Source: Folioceros fuciformis (lineage: Eukaryota; Anthocerotophyta; Anthocerotopsida; Anthocerotales). Taken from it: a stretch of DNA of 63,190 nt. Shown here piece after piece: positions 54,601 through 63,190 of this stretch (positions within the stretch are counted from its first letter, which is position 1; every line of letters starts with the position of its first letter). A model generated the notes under the pieces. That model worked only from the letters and a program-made list of their open reading frames with translations. It was not told the origin of the DNA and made no database searches. Both the position numbers and the translations under genes were made by a program. Location of the stretch: positions 294,309 to 357,498 of the forward strand of contig JBNGIO010006298.1 in NCBI GenBank assembly GCA_049999805.1, written 5' to 3'.

Positions 54601-56062
54601 ATCTTGCAAATGGGTGTTTAAGCTAAAGGTCAAGGTAGATGGTACCTTTGATCGTTATAAAGCCAGGCTTGTAGCCAGAGGCTTTTCTCAAATACCGGGC
54701 CTTGACTACCTTGAAACTTATGCTCCTGTTGTTAAGCTGGCCACATTTCGCACTATTTGTGCATTGGCAGCACACAATGATTATGAGTTGGACATGTTTG
54801 ATGTAAAGACAGCCTTCTTACATGGAAAGCTGGATACAGAAATTTACATGCAACAGCCACAAGGATACGAGGTGAAAGGGAAAGAAGATTATGTCTTACG
54901 TTTAATCAAGACCCTGTATGGTCTAAAACAATCAGCTCTTAAATGGAATGTTGTCTTGGATGAAGAGCTGCGAGCATTAGGCTTTGTCACATGTGTCTCA
55001 GATGGGAGCCTATATGTATACAGGACAAATGAAGTGGTTTGTTACCTGGCAGTATACGTTGATGACCTCATATTGGCTTGTAACAGTCCCACCTTCATCA
55101 AAGACATGAACAAGCTATTAGCAACCAAATTTGAAATGACACACTTAGGTGCCTTACAAAGCTGTCTTGGTATTCTAATTCAGCGTGACAGAAAGAAGAG
55201 AACTATCTCATTAACACAGCCACGTTACCTTCTTAGTAGTGCGGAACAACTTGGATTGAAGGATGTTAAACCTTCTGCAACTCCTTTGCCTTGTGGACTG
55301 AAGATGAGTAAAACCATGTGTCCTGATACACAATTAGAAAAAATGAAGATGAGTTTAGTCCCTTACAGACAAGCTGTAGGCAAACTCATATATGCAGCTA
55401 ACACCACTAGGCCAGAAGTAGCTTATGCTACTAGCGTCGTATCACAGTATCTGGAAAACCCAGGGCAAACACACTGGACAGGTGTTAAGAGAGTTTTCAG
55501 GTATCCAAAAGGAACTCACAGCATTGGTGTAAAATACAACCACATACCTGGAGTGCCCTTACATCTTGATGTCTATACTGATTCAGACTATGCTGGAGAT
55601 ATAGACACAAGGAAATCAATTTCTGATTATGTTGTTATGTTGGCTGGAGGTCCCATTTGCTGGTCCAGCAAGAAACAGCCTAATGTAGCCCTATCTAGCA
55701 CTGAAGTAGAATATCGGGTACTTACAGCTGCTGCAAAGGAGATAGCTTGGTGCAAGCTGATGTTCAAGGAACTTGGAATTCCCCTTCCAGCCTGCACCAC
55801 AATCCACACAGATAACCAAGGGTCTATGAGCTTGGCACATAATCCTGTTTTTCACTCCAGGACTAAACATGTGGAAGTTGAGTATCACTTTATACGCGAC
55901 CTCATCAAGTCTGGAGATATCAGCCTTGAATATGTGCCTACGTCAGAAAATCCAGCGGACATTTTAACCAAGCCCCTAGGAAGGGAGCTACATGAAAAAC
56001 ACATGAGAGTACTTGGCATGGGAAGCCATGAAGGCAATCCCACTGCCATGTCTAAGCCCTAG
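51699..56062 (+). pseudogene. Copia gag-pol polyprotein, nearly complete, with four disabling lesions
   Basis: Gag opens at 51699 (MADTTTVVSDIFKEKDRFGG). The zinc knuckle is CHWCQIPGHWENEC. The protease has DTSATPH, where Gly of the usual D-S/T-G-A site is Ser. The integrase keeps the H-H-C-C site (HARLGH, CEACVFSK), VHTDF, SDNGGEF and QQNGVAEHLN. Reverse transcriptase has KARLVARGFSQ and the active-site YVDDLILA. RNase H has YTDSDYAGD, SSTEVEYR, HTDNQGS and the family ending at NPADILTKPLG. Lesions: an apparent one-base deletion in the eight-A run at 51889-51896, TGA at 52016-52018, TAG at 52259-52261 and TAG at 54179-54181. The last separates protease-integrase from RT-RNase H. All other frame is continuous. 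Confidence 0.93.
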
Positions 56063-56071
56063 CCTACCAGG

Positions 56072-57364
56072 CTATTCATAACCCCAATCAGGACTATCAT
56101 CATTGTCTGAATCTCCAGGAGGAGATTTAAAAGAACCCCTACTCTTTGAGGTGGTGGAATCACCAAGCTTCTCCCATGAAGCATATTCCACAGTGTCAGA
56201 GGAAAAGACTTCATTCTCCAAACGAGGAGACTGTCTCTTCTTCCTCTCCTTGTAGGAGATTCTGTCCTTAGATTCCAAGCTTTGCTCCTCCTCCAGTCGC
56301 TCTTCAGACCCTGTGAGGAGATAGTGGGAGCAAAGTCAGACAAGTGATGATAATTAGCAGGGGGTTAGGAAACAGTTATGCCACAAGCTACCATCAGCAA
56401 GAGGCTTACTGTAGAAGCTGATCATGTAGCCTTTACACTCCAAAAACATTTCAACCCTCACTCTCTTCATGGTGATGCCAGAAACTTGGCACTTGTACCA
56501 CAGCGGGCTGCCCGGCACTTCCCAAGTACTAGGTGTGATCACCTTGGTCTCTGACATGGCGTTCCTTGGAACTGGAAATCTTGGTGGAACTGGAGGACGT
56601 TGGTCAGCACCTTCGTACTCGAACTCACCTCGATTGAAGCGCCTCTGTTCCACAACAGCCCGTGAGTACATGAGCTCAGGAATGCGGCTCCTGGATAGGC
56701 CGCCCATAGCCTCGGCTCTCGAAGATTCGGCAGTCCTAGTCGCCGTCCTCCCTCGTGTTGTGCCTGAACCTTTGCCCGCATCCACAGCGCCTGAAGAACG
56801 TGTTGCTGGAGTTGCTGTAATCTAGCCAGCTGTCTTCCCACCTGTGATGCTGGAAAGACGAAAGCTTGGAGGGGAGACGGAGAGTCCGGATGTCGCGATG
56901 TCGCGCCGCTGGCTCAAGCTTGCTCTGGTAGTGCCTCGCGGCCGCCCCCACGATCTCCTAACGCCGCTAGCTCCTCCTCCTCGTGTGTGTGTCTCTGGCT
57001 GCTGTGCAGGTTGATGCTCTTCCGCCCATGCTCCAATGGCAATTGTTCTAGCCACAGGGGATGTGATGAACCTTCCTGCAGAGTCCCGGTGGTATGTGCG
57101 CCGCTTGGCTGCTAGAGCATCATCAGACCCTGAAGACGCCATTGTTACTTTCCTCAGCCTTTGCTCAACGAGCTTTATTGCCAAAAGGCATGGGACGTAA
57201 ATAGTAGCTACAAGAAGTGCGAACCTGTAGACGGTCGCCTTCACACACAGTAGCGCCACCTTGAGCCTACGCCCCAAAGTACACACAAGGATCGCGAGGT
57301 TCTCAGCTGGAGTCACAGTCTCCACAACTCTGAACATAGTGGAGGGGAGGAAAACCGACCCCAT
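56072..57364 (-). CDS. Antisense gene-like frame between pol and 3' LTR, unknown protein
   Basis: On the minus strand an ATG at 57364, only 20 bp inside the 3' LTR edge, opens a frame to 56842. It continues in phase at 56790-56392 and 56310-56072, stopping 9 bp from the pol stop (tail to tail). The second gap (81 nt) has GT-AG ends and contains two stops, so an intron is likely. The first (51 nt) also has GT-AG ends but contains a single in-frame TAG, so it may be a very short intron or just a nonsense mutation. The joined product is 386 residues: a hydrophobic stretch at about 36-63 (VYRFALLVATIYVPCLLAI), a Ser/Arg/Gly-rich middle, PPRFPVPRNAM, TPSTWEVPGSPLWYKCQV, then a charged KERKKRQ helix and an acidic end. 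No family recognised. It is not a shadow of pol, since pol ends before it. Confidence 0.5.
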
Positions 57365-57374
57365 AATGATTAAC

Positions 57375-57383
57375 AAGTGGGAG
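57375..57383 (+). promoter_or_regulatory. Polypurine tract of the Copia element
   Basis: AAGTGGGAG directly precedes the 3' LTR at 57384, the expected place for the plus-strand primer. It contains one pyrimidine. Confidence 0.7.
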
Positions 57384-57617
57384 TGATGAGAATAGGGTGT
57401 TAATACATTAGGTTTCGTTTGGTGAATGCGTTCATAGCTACTATAAGTCTACGTGCCCGTTCATTTGGGTTACGTCCTTTATGAAAGGGTGTGTCTATTC
57501 ACCCTACCTAGCTTAAGTTCAGTTATTTGTCTATGCTGTACATAATTATTGTTTAATCAATATAATAATGTAATTGTTTTATAGCAATTGGTCTACACCA
57601 ATTTCCATATTTTCTCA
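57384..57617 (+). repeat. 3' LTR of the 8.7-kb Copia element
   Basis: 234 bp, TGATGAGAATAGGG to TTTTCTCA, followed by the target copy GTGCA and then the resumed Gypsy coding sequence. Confidence 0.93.
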
Positions 57618-57925
57618 GTGCAAACCGTTGCATGAGTTGCTCAAGAAGGGTGTGTCATGGTGCTGGGGTTCGAGTCAAGAGCAGGCATGGCAAGAGCTGA
57701 AAGAGCAACTTTCGGAAAGACCAATGCTGAGCTGACCGGACATTGGAAAGACGTTTGTTGTGTACACAAATTGGAGTGCTGCATGATTGGGAGCAATCTT
57801 AGCACAGATTGACGCTAGTGGAAAAGAGCGAGTGGTGGCCTATGCCAACAGATCCAATAACTCAGCTGAGGCGAATTACTCTACATACGAAGGAGAGCGC
57901 CTAGCTAGAGTTTGGGGAGTCTTAC

Positions 57926-58090
57926 TGTAAAGTTACACATTAATAATATATTCCAAAAAGTGTCATGTATATACCACATATACCAAAAGTCATGTCTCTT
58001 CAACTAACCTACACTAACAACCCTAACTCTACCTGTGGATATGTTTATAAGACATAAACCCTAACAAAATAGAACGGGTTTATCCTAACA
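57926..58090. mobile_element. 165-bp solo LTR (or TRIM) nested in the Gypsy RNase H
   Basis: A TG...CA segment (TGTAAAGTTACACATT to ATCCTAACA) flanked by perfect 5-bp copies CTTAC (57921-57925 and 58091-58095). Removing it and one CTTAC rejoins the RNase H reading between WGV and FRVYLFG. It has no similarity by eye to the other LTRs in the window. Confidence 0.85.
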
Positions 58091-58141
58091 CTTACACTTC
58101 ATGGTGTATCTATTCGGTTGGAACTTTCAGCTGGTTACACA

Positions 58142-58256
58142 TCACCAACCATTGCATCGGCTAATCACCAACCATTGCATTCGGTACTCACCAACCATTG
58201 CATTGGGTACTCACCAGGCGTTGCATTGGGTACTCACCAATCGTTGCATTGGCTAC
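58142..58256. repeat. 23-bp tandem repeat, five copies, inside RNase H
   Basis: Five head-to-tail copies of TCACCAACCATTGCATTGGGTAC and variants. The unit corresponds to the RNase H stretch HQPLHWLLT, so an internal piece of the coding sequence was amplified. Four extra units add 92 bp and break the frame. Confidence 0.88.
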
Positions 58257-58359
58257 TCACCAACATGAAGCTCAATGAAAAGCTTACCCGGTAGGCACTT
58301 CTACTCTCAGAATACGACGTTGAGATTATACACGATGCAAGGAGGACGATCTAGCCCTA

Positions 58360-59520
58360 GTGATCACTATTGCACGAGAGCATGGTCAACTCGTAGAGTC
58401 TGGGAGAGACATATGGAAATGCAGCCAATGCATACAATTACTAAAAGATGGTCACATTGGTGGTGTCAATGAAAGCACCAAGAAGAAGTTGAGGAAGTGT
58501 ATCAATCGATATTCTTGGAAGGATGGCAAGATATTTGTCACAGACTAAGGCATCACAAAAGAGGTGTTTTCAATGATGAGCAGAGAAGGAGTTGTAACAG
58601 AGGTACGCAACAGACTGGGTCACTTTGGAGTCAAAAAGACTCATCACATAGTCAAAGCCGTATTTTCGTGGAGAGGCATGCACAGCGGCGTTGAACAAGT
58701 TGTAGCCAAGTGTGCTGCTTGTGATGCAGTGAAAGCGAGATTCGGAGGGCAAGATCATGTGTTGCATTCACTTCCTATATGTGGATTGTTCTGTAGGTGG
58801 TCTGTTGACCTCATGCCTAAGCTCTTGATGACCGCTCAAGGCAACAAACATTGCATGTTGATAATTGAGCATTTCTCATTATACATCCAGGGCGTTCTTA
58901 CAACGCGTTCTCAGGCGATTTGGAAGTTGTGTGGAAGTACTGATGGATTAATGGAATGAATTTTGAGGAGAATTCCAAGTGTTGCTTGATCAGAGTCTCA
59001 TTGACCATCGTCGCTCCTTGCCAGATCATCCACAGGTAGATAGGTTAGTGGAAAGGTTAGTCCAGACTTTTAAAAATGCATTAATGAAATATTGTAGGGA
59101 GGTGGAACCCAAGTGTTGGGACGAATTGCTGCCATATGTGGTCTTGGGCTACGGAGTGAGTGTTCAGGTAGCATTGGGCAAGTTCAGCTCATATTTCATC
59201 ATGTTCAGGCGGAATGCAGTCGTGCTAAACATCGTGGCTGACTCGTACTCCAAACCAATGAATTGGGCTGGAAACTCTCAGAATTGAGACCAGTTGAGAT
59301 ACACTTTCACTAGGGGTGGATCATGGAAGCCCAAACCTTGGAAATTTGAAGTGGGTGACTTTGTGTATCTACAGCATAGGCCCACCAACACTCTTGATGT
59401 GAGCACTAGTCATTTGATTTTACGAGTTGTGAATGTGGGGGAAATGGGTGTAATCAAATTGGAAGGGCGGGACACATGAAGGTGTAGGGAGCATCTCAAA
59501 CACTTGGCTCCTTGCCATTT
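58360..59520 (+). pseudogene. Gypsy integrase remnant
   Basis: The translation shows INRYSWKDGKIFVTD, the zinc-binding region (NRLGHFGVKKTHHI ... CAACDAVKARFG) and the core start FCRWSVDLMPKLL. Further on come VDRLVERLVQTFKNALMKYC and WDELLPYVVLGYG, matching the NGxAERxxQTLK region and the family's LPY motif. The C-terminal GPY/F-like part follows (WKFEVGDFVYLQHRP, LILRVVNVGEMGVIKLEG, HLKHLAPCHLPNLD). Stops fall after FVTD (TAA), near 58957 and at the end of the GPY/F-like part. The segment leads directly into the PHD finger. Confidence 0.8.
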
Positions 59521-59578
59521 GCCCAATCTAGATACCAAGTTGCAATTGCAAGCTTGGAAACCTCCGATAGATTTTCAT

Positions 59579-59713
59579 TGTGAACAGTGTGGACAAACAA
59601 CCAATGAAGAGTTGATGCCATTGTGTGACGGATGCAATTGAGGGTATCACATATTTTGTGTTAAGCCACCGTTGCTGGCAATGCCGGAGGGAGAGGGGTT
59701 TTGTTCAGAATGC
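59579..59713 (+). pseudogene. PHD finger at the C-terminus of the Gypsy integrase
   Basis: About 45 codons with the full zinc pattern C-x2-C (CEQC), C-x2-C (LCDGC), H-x2-C (YHIFC) and C-x2-C (FCSEC), spaced as in PHD fingers (C4-H-C3). The hydrophobic VKPPLLAMPEGEG lies between, as in LxPPLxxxPxGxW. One TGA interrupts it just before GYHIFC. It directly follows the GPY/F-like segment and an APCHLPNLD linker. Other Gypsy groups carry a chromodomain at this place. PHD fingers generally read histone H3 tails, so a targeting role is plausible. Confidence 0.8.
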
Positions 59714-60389
59714 AAGCAGTTGGCACATAAGTCAAAATCGAAGAGTGTAGCACGAGGTCAAGGAAACAGGATGCAAAGGGAACATGCTGGGAGCAGGAAT
59801 GAGAATCTAGAGCTATTGGACATATATCATTGAAATGTGTCCGGGCTCTTGGTGTTTGTGGCTATGAGCTAATTCGGGCATGCGAAGTAGGATTAGGTAG
59901 GAAGTTGGCCTAAAAATGATAAGTGAATGACAACATGAAAGCAATGGATAAGGGGCAAAATAGTGAGCATAGCATTTCATTTTCACTTTGGCGGCTGATG
60001 TGCTAGATGGCGGTAACGCTTAAAGGTTCAAACAAATAGCAGGGTGGATATTTGCTGTGGGCGCTTAGGGAAGGCAAATCGTGGACCTCTAAGGATAACA
60101 GAAGATCAACTGCACGGAGGCCGAATCAATCTACAAAAAGTGTGAGGGTGGCGGGCAAGTGGTACAGTAGTGTTGAGTTGCACAAAGGGAGAAATGGAGG
60201 CTTTACACGGGAAAGACAAGATGCCTGCTCTTGAGGTGGAAGACGTTGAGGTGCTGCTGAACAGCAATGGACACAAGAGGATGTGTTCGAGTTGTGAGTA
60301 GAGCAATCCTCCCCAACGACCTTGTCCAGGAACCCCAATTTGTGGACAACAAAGTGGCGGAGAAGTGGACGCAGTAGTTTGTGAGAAGA
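59714..60389 (+). other. Decayed sequence after the PHD finger
   Basis: About 680 bp in which no domain was recognised. Short open stretches (for example 60052-60234) are rich in Lys, Arg and Ser. It is likely a continuation of the Gypsy element. Confidence 0.4.
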
Positions 60390-61251
60390 TACTAGCTAGA
60401 AAAACCCATGATGCCAACCATGTATGCGGAACTCAGTAAATTTCTATTGTTTGTAGAAGGAGATCACCTCGCATGTCCCATTGAGTATTACCCCATTGAT
60501 CACCGTGACCTGTTTGAGCTCCAGCAGAAAGGATATAAGAATTTGCCCTAGGTATGGACTACTTACTATGAAGGTGCCTATAGGAAATTGAACACCATAT
60601 GTTCCTTCACCACTTTTTTTTTTTCGCGAAGAAAAGGATTTTGATTAATAGTTTCATCCTCTTACAATACTAAGGGGACCCCTGCCTACGTATTTACATA
60701 GCATGAGTACCATGATCGGGAGAGAAAAAATCGACCTCGTGTCCAACCCTCTGGACAGGACTCGGAAAATGCTCCCCATCACCTTGATATTCCTTCACCA
60801 CTTGTTTGATCACTTGCCATTAGATGCGTTTAAGACATATGGCCCCGCTGAATTTTCCAGGAATATGAGAAGTCTCAAACGCTGGTTTGTGCACTTTCAT
60901 GCACACCGCGCAAATAGGCATGTGCTGGGATGGCCTCGTCAATTCTATGCTCCTACTAATTTTGTTAGGATGGGCAACCTGCTATGGATGGAGAAGACCC
61001 ATGGACAGTTTCAAGGGCTATTACAGTCGTGTCAAGAGTACCTTCAGGCACGTAACTCTCATATGGTGGTGCCAAAAATCCCTCTGAAGGTAGAACCTAG
61101 CAGTGAGGGAGAGGGTGAGCAGTCTTCTCAAGCATACCGCCCAGACTCTGAATCTGAGGATGAAGAGAGTGATGCGTATGAGGAATCGGTACAGCAACAT
61201 CTACACTCAATTCTAAACAATTTTTATAAGTGGTGGCTAGGCAATTGGTGA
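60390..61251 (+). pseudogene. Unrecognised 3' reading frame of the Gypsy-like element
   Basis: Before a small insertion the translation reads MYAELSKFLLFVEGDHLACP then IEYYPIDHRDLFELQQKGYK. After it, a longer frame runs to 61251: FDHLPLDAFKTYGPAEFSRN, then RSLKRWFVHFHAHRANRHVL, GWPRQFYAPTNFVRMGNLLW and an acidic tail with SEGEGEQSSQAYRPDSESED. The aromatic-rich middle looks like a folded domain. It may be an extra protein or domain carried 3' of integrase-PHD. No family named; at least one stop (TAG near 60550) and the insertion break it. Confidence 0.45.
60616..60789 (-). mobile_element. Short poly-A retroposon (SINE or 5'-truncated LINE)
   Basis: A 174-bp insertion flanked by 14-bp direct repeats TTCCTTCACCACTT (60602-60615 and 60790-60803). 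On the minus strand it ends in a run of A after TTCTTCGCG, the signature of target-primed reverse transcription. It interrupts the reading frame at 60390-61251. Confidence 0.75.
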
Positions 61252-63190
61252 GGTGGAAGGCTTGTCACTGAAATGACTGAAGTGAGGCTCTGAAGTGTGC
61301 CACGACTTTCAGACAAGGGTGCTGATTAGTAGCTGATGTTTAGTGATTGAACTTGTGGATCCTCAAGGATGAGGAATAGGCTGTGTGTTTTTGTGAATAA
61401 GTGTCCATGACAACTCTACAGCCTCGATGGCGCGATAAGGACCCCTTGTTTCACTTTCAGCTTGTCACCTCCCTAGTGGACAAATATGGTGATAGGTGTA
61501 CACTTGAGTAGGTCCATGAAGAAGTAGAGCGTAAGGAGATTGCATTTTCTCCCTATGCTTTCTATCATTCCAAGACTTTTACTCATTATCACTTCATATT
61601 CAATAGCAAGGGAATAACTGGTGGGCTTGGGACTGGAGGCTCAGCCACGAGCAACCACGCCAAAACAACTAAGGTCAATGGTATAGTAACTTCAGAGATC
61701 ACATGCAATCAATGTGAGAGTCTCGAGGTCTTGGCATAAACGCACAAGTGTCCTTCATAAGGATTGGTGTGCGCACATTGCTACTGGGCAGGTCACCTTG
61801 AAATAGTGTGCTTTTAGAAGCATAGTGAGTGCCACAACTAACAGGTAGGGGCCTTAAATGTAGTAAGAACAAGCGCCAACATAAGTGCTTTAGAAGGTTC
61901 ATCAACAAGCCTAGCCACAGTTTCACATAGAAAAGAGCAGCACCTTAAGGTCAAGGCCAAAGGGATGGCAACGAGTGAAAAAATTGCCTCCCTTGAGTCA
62001 TCCATTGCAGCCCTCACCAAGATTTGAGCACACTTGTGGCTAGTCTCAACTCTGTTGCTTCAACTCTGCACATCGTGGAGCTTTCTTTGACTCCCACCAT
62101 ACTTGCAACAATCCCAGTATTGGAGACTAAGTAGTCCAACGGTCACCTTGCACGACAAGCCCAATTCTAAGCATGCATAATACCCATGTAGCTAGAAGAG
62201 CATGGAACAACTATAACGCAGCACATGGAGCTAAAGCATCAAGTGGTTTATCCAAGTGCAAGAGTGGTCTAGCAGCTTCATCGACAATGGTGGTAGGTTG
62301 GCCCTTTGTCATTTATTGCCATCACATATAGGAGCGATAGATAGGTATGAGAGCATAGATCCAACTAAAAATAAAGCTTTAAAGGATAGTCTTTATGAGC
62401 ATTGAATATAGGGTATGTGATCTAAGGCTGGCAAATAAGGAATAAAATCATTGTTATGTTCTACTAATTCTTGGTAATTCGGATGTTCATGCCTCTAAAT
62501 CATGGTCCTTTCTTAGTTTGGTATGCAATGTCCTATGATTTGGAATCCATCTCCACATACCTTTGTTGTGGGAATACTCTTTTAAAACTCGATGTTCCAC
62601 TCCATATGATGGTTAGTTGGGCATGGATATGTTTTGATTGTAGATTTATGCTAGAGCGATGATCTTGGCTATCACGAAGTATTGTATCACACCTAAGATT
62701 TTACTTAAACAAGACTCTTTGGTATTGGGTCAGAACATGGGGATTTACCACTGGATTAAAATGTATAATTTATGCCCAATTTGCATACAAGGTATGAAAT
62801 TCAGGTTTTGTGGTTTTGTGTAAAAAAATTGGGGTTACTAGAGAAACCTTTCTCTACTATGATCTTGTTTTCTCGTTTCTACTATGAGTGCTGAACACAA
62901 CTTCAACGGTTTGTTGATTATGACCCTTAAGAGAGCTGGATGGTTGATTACGTTACTTGAAGCACAACTTATTGCATTATTCAAGTCTTAAGAATGGAAT
63001 TCTCACCAAGACATTAATACCTTAAGCATAAGGTGCTTAAGATACTAATGTGTAAAGGATTGAAGAACTTGTATTAGGGTATATTTTTTAGGTGTGATGC
63101 CTTCCGAAGCATTCATGTTGACTGGGTTTGAAGCGTAATCAGTGTGATTCCAGGGTACAGTGCAATGATTGAGGGACTGAAAGGCAACGT
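61252..63190. other. Unassigned repeat-region DNA
   Basis: No intact gene. Around 61410-61740 a broken plus-strand translation (FHFQLVTSLVDKYGDRCTLE then AFSPYAFYHSKTFTHYHFIF) looks like decayed coding sequence, perhaps more transposon. The remainder is AT-rich with nothing recognisable. Confidence 0.4.

Larger units (their letters stand above)
48919..57617 (+). mobile_element. Ty1/Copia LTR retrotransposon, 8.7 kb, with extra sense and antisense reading frames
   Basis: Two 234-bp LTRs (48919-49152 and 57384-57617) differ at four positions by eye (about 1.7%). The left one is followed at once by a perfect TGGTATCAGAGC primer-binding site, and the right one is preceded by a purine tract. The target duplication is GTGCC/GTGCA (one mismatch) and the interrupted Gypsy frame resumes after it. 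Inside, in order: leader with a sense ORF, low-complexity leader, gag-pol (51699-56062) and an antisense gene-like region (57364 to 56072). The layout leaves 2.5 kb before gag and 1.3 kb after pol, unusually much for Copia. Confidence 0.93.
57618..58330 (+). pseudogene. Gypsy RNase H remnant
   Basis: After the Copia insertion the frame resumes as KPLHELLKKGVSWCWGSSQ, then [49 protein letters not shown]. Past the 165-bp solo LTR it continues with VYLFGWNFQLVTHHQPLH and LLLSEYDVEI. These are the connection and RNase H motifs of Gypsy pol. It is broken by at least two stops, by the inserted LTR and by expansion of a 23-bp repeat at 58142-58256. Confidence 0.82.
44643..61251 (+). mobile_element. 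Decayed Ty3/Gypsy retrotransposon with PHD-finger integrase, interrupted by younger insertions
   Basis: Gag, protease, reverse transcriptase, RNase H and integrase remnants follow in Gypsy order on the plus strand. A further open segment follows to 61251. The element is split by the Copia element 48919-57617, a 165-bp solo LTR at 57926-58090 and a small retroposon at 60616-60789. Across the Copia insertion the reading resumes exactly after removing one target-site copy. Many in-frame stops and shifts mark it as dead. I could not identify its LTRs, so both ends are approximate. Confidence 0.75.

Noticed and set aside
56469-56825. 118-codon plus-strand frame after Copia pol
   Set aside because: It is the complement of the longer antisense frame, which spans more of the region and has splice-like junctions; the plus frame is taken as its shadow.

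Overview
This is nuclear DNA from a green plant with motile sperm. The genes are intron-rich, with mostly short GT-AG introns of about 60 to 300 nt, and they match land-plant families: PP2A-A, an RH20-type DEAD-box helicase, SAHH, VPS60, a plastid-type transketolase, a CCH copper chaperone and a GH28 polygalacturonase. A SPEF1/CLAMP sperm-flagellum gene argues against a flowering plant and points to a bryophyte, lycophyte, fern or related lineage; I cannot fix the species.

Layout. Positions 2.4-28.2 kb are gene-rich. In order they hold: PP2A scaffold subunit A (+, 12 exons); a DEAD-box helicase (-, 10 exons, one 1.24-kb intron); adenosylhomocysteinase (+, 3 exons); the ESCRT-III protein VPS60/CHMP5 (+, 7 exons); a membrane-anchored M14 zinc carboxypeptidase (-, 11-12 exons); transketolase (+, 7 exons); an Atx1/CCH copper chaperone (+, 3 exons, the first only 9 nt); and SPEF1 (-, 8 exons). 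From 28.2 to 35.9 kb the DNA is AT-rich with three 100-N gaps. It holds an unrecognised 4-exon gene and a polygalacturonase gene whose middle is lost in a gap.

From 35.9 kb to the end almost everything is repeats and transposons. A ~20-bp satellite (35.9-41.7 kb) is split by a deleted, minus-strand Copia element with both LTRs and by a solo LTR. From about 43 kb to 61 kb lies a decayed Ty3/Gypsy element whose integrase ends in a PHD finger. It is interrupted by an 8.7-kb Copia element (48919-57617), a 165-bp solo LTR and, in its 3' part, a short poly-T-flanked retroposon.

Most notable. The 8.7-kb Copia element carries two reading frames beyond gag-pol. One is a sense frame in the leader (49514-50167). 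The other is an antisense, apparently spliced frame of up to 386 codons filling the space between the pol stop and the 3' LTR. The PHD finger on the Gypsy integrase is the second striking feature. The cellular genes do not form one pathway. SAHH (methyl-cycle recycling), transketolase (Calvin/pentose phosphate) and PP2A-A are housekeeping genes, and neighbouring pairs share divergent promoter regions (helicase/SAHH and carboxypeptidase/transketolase).
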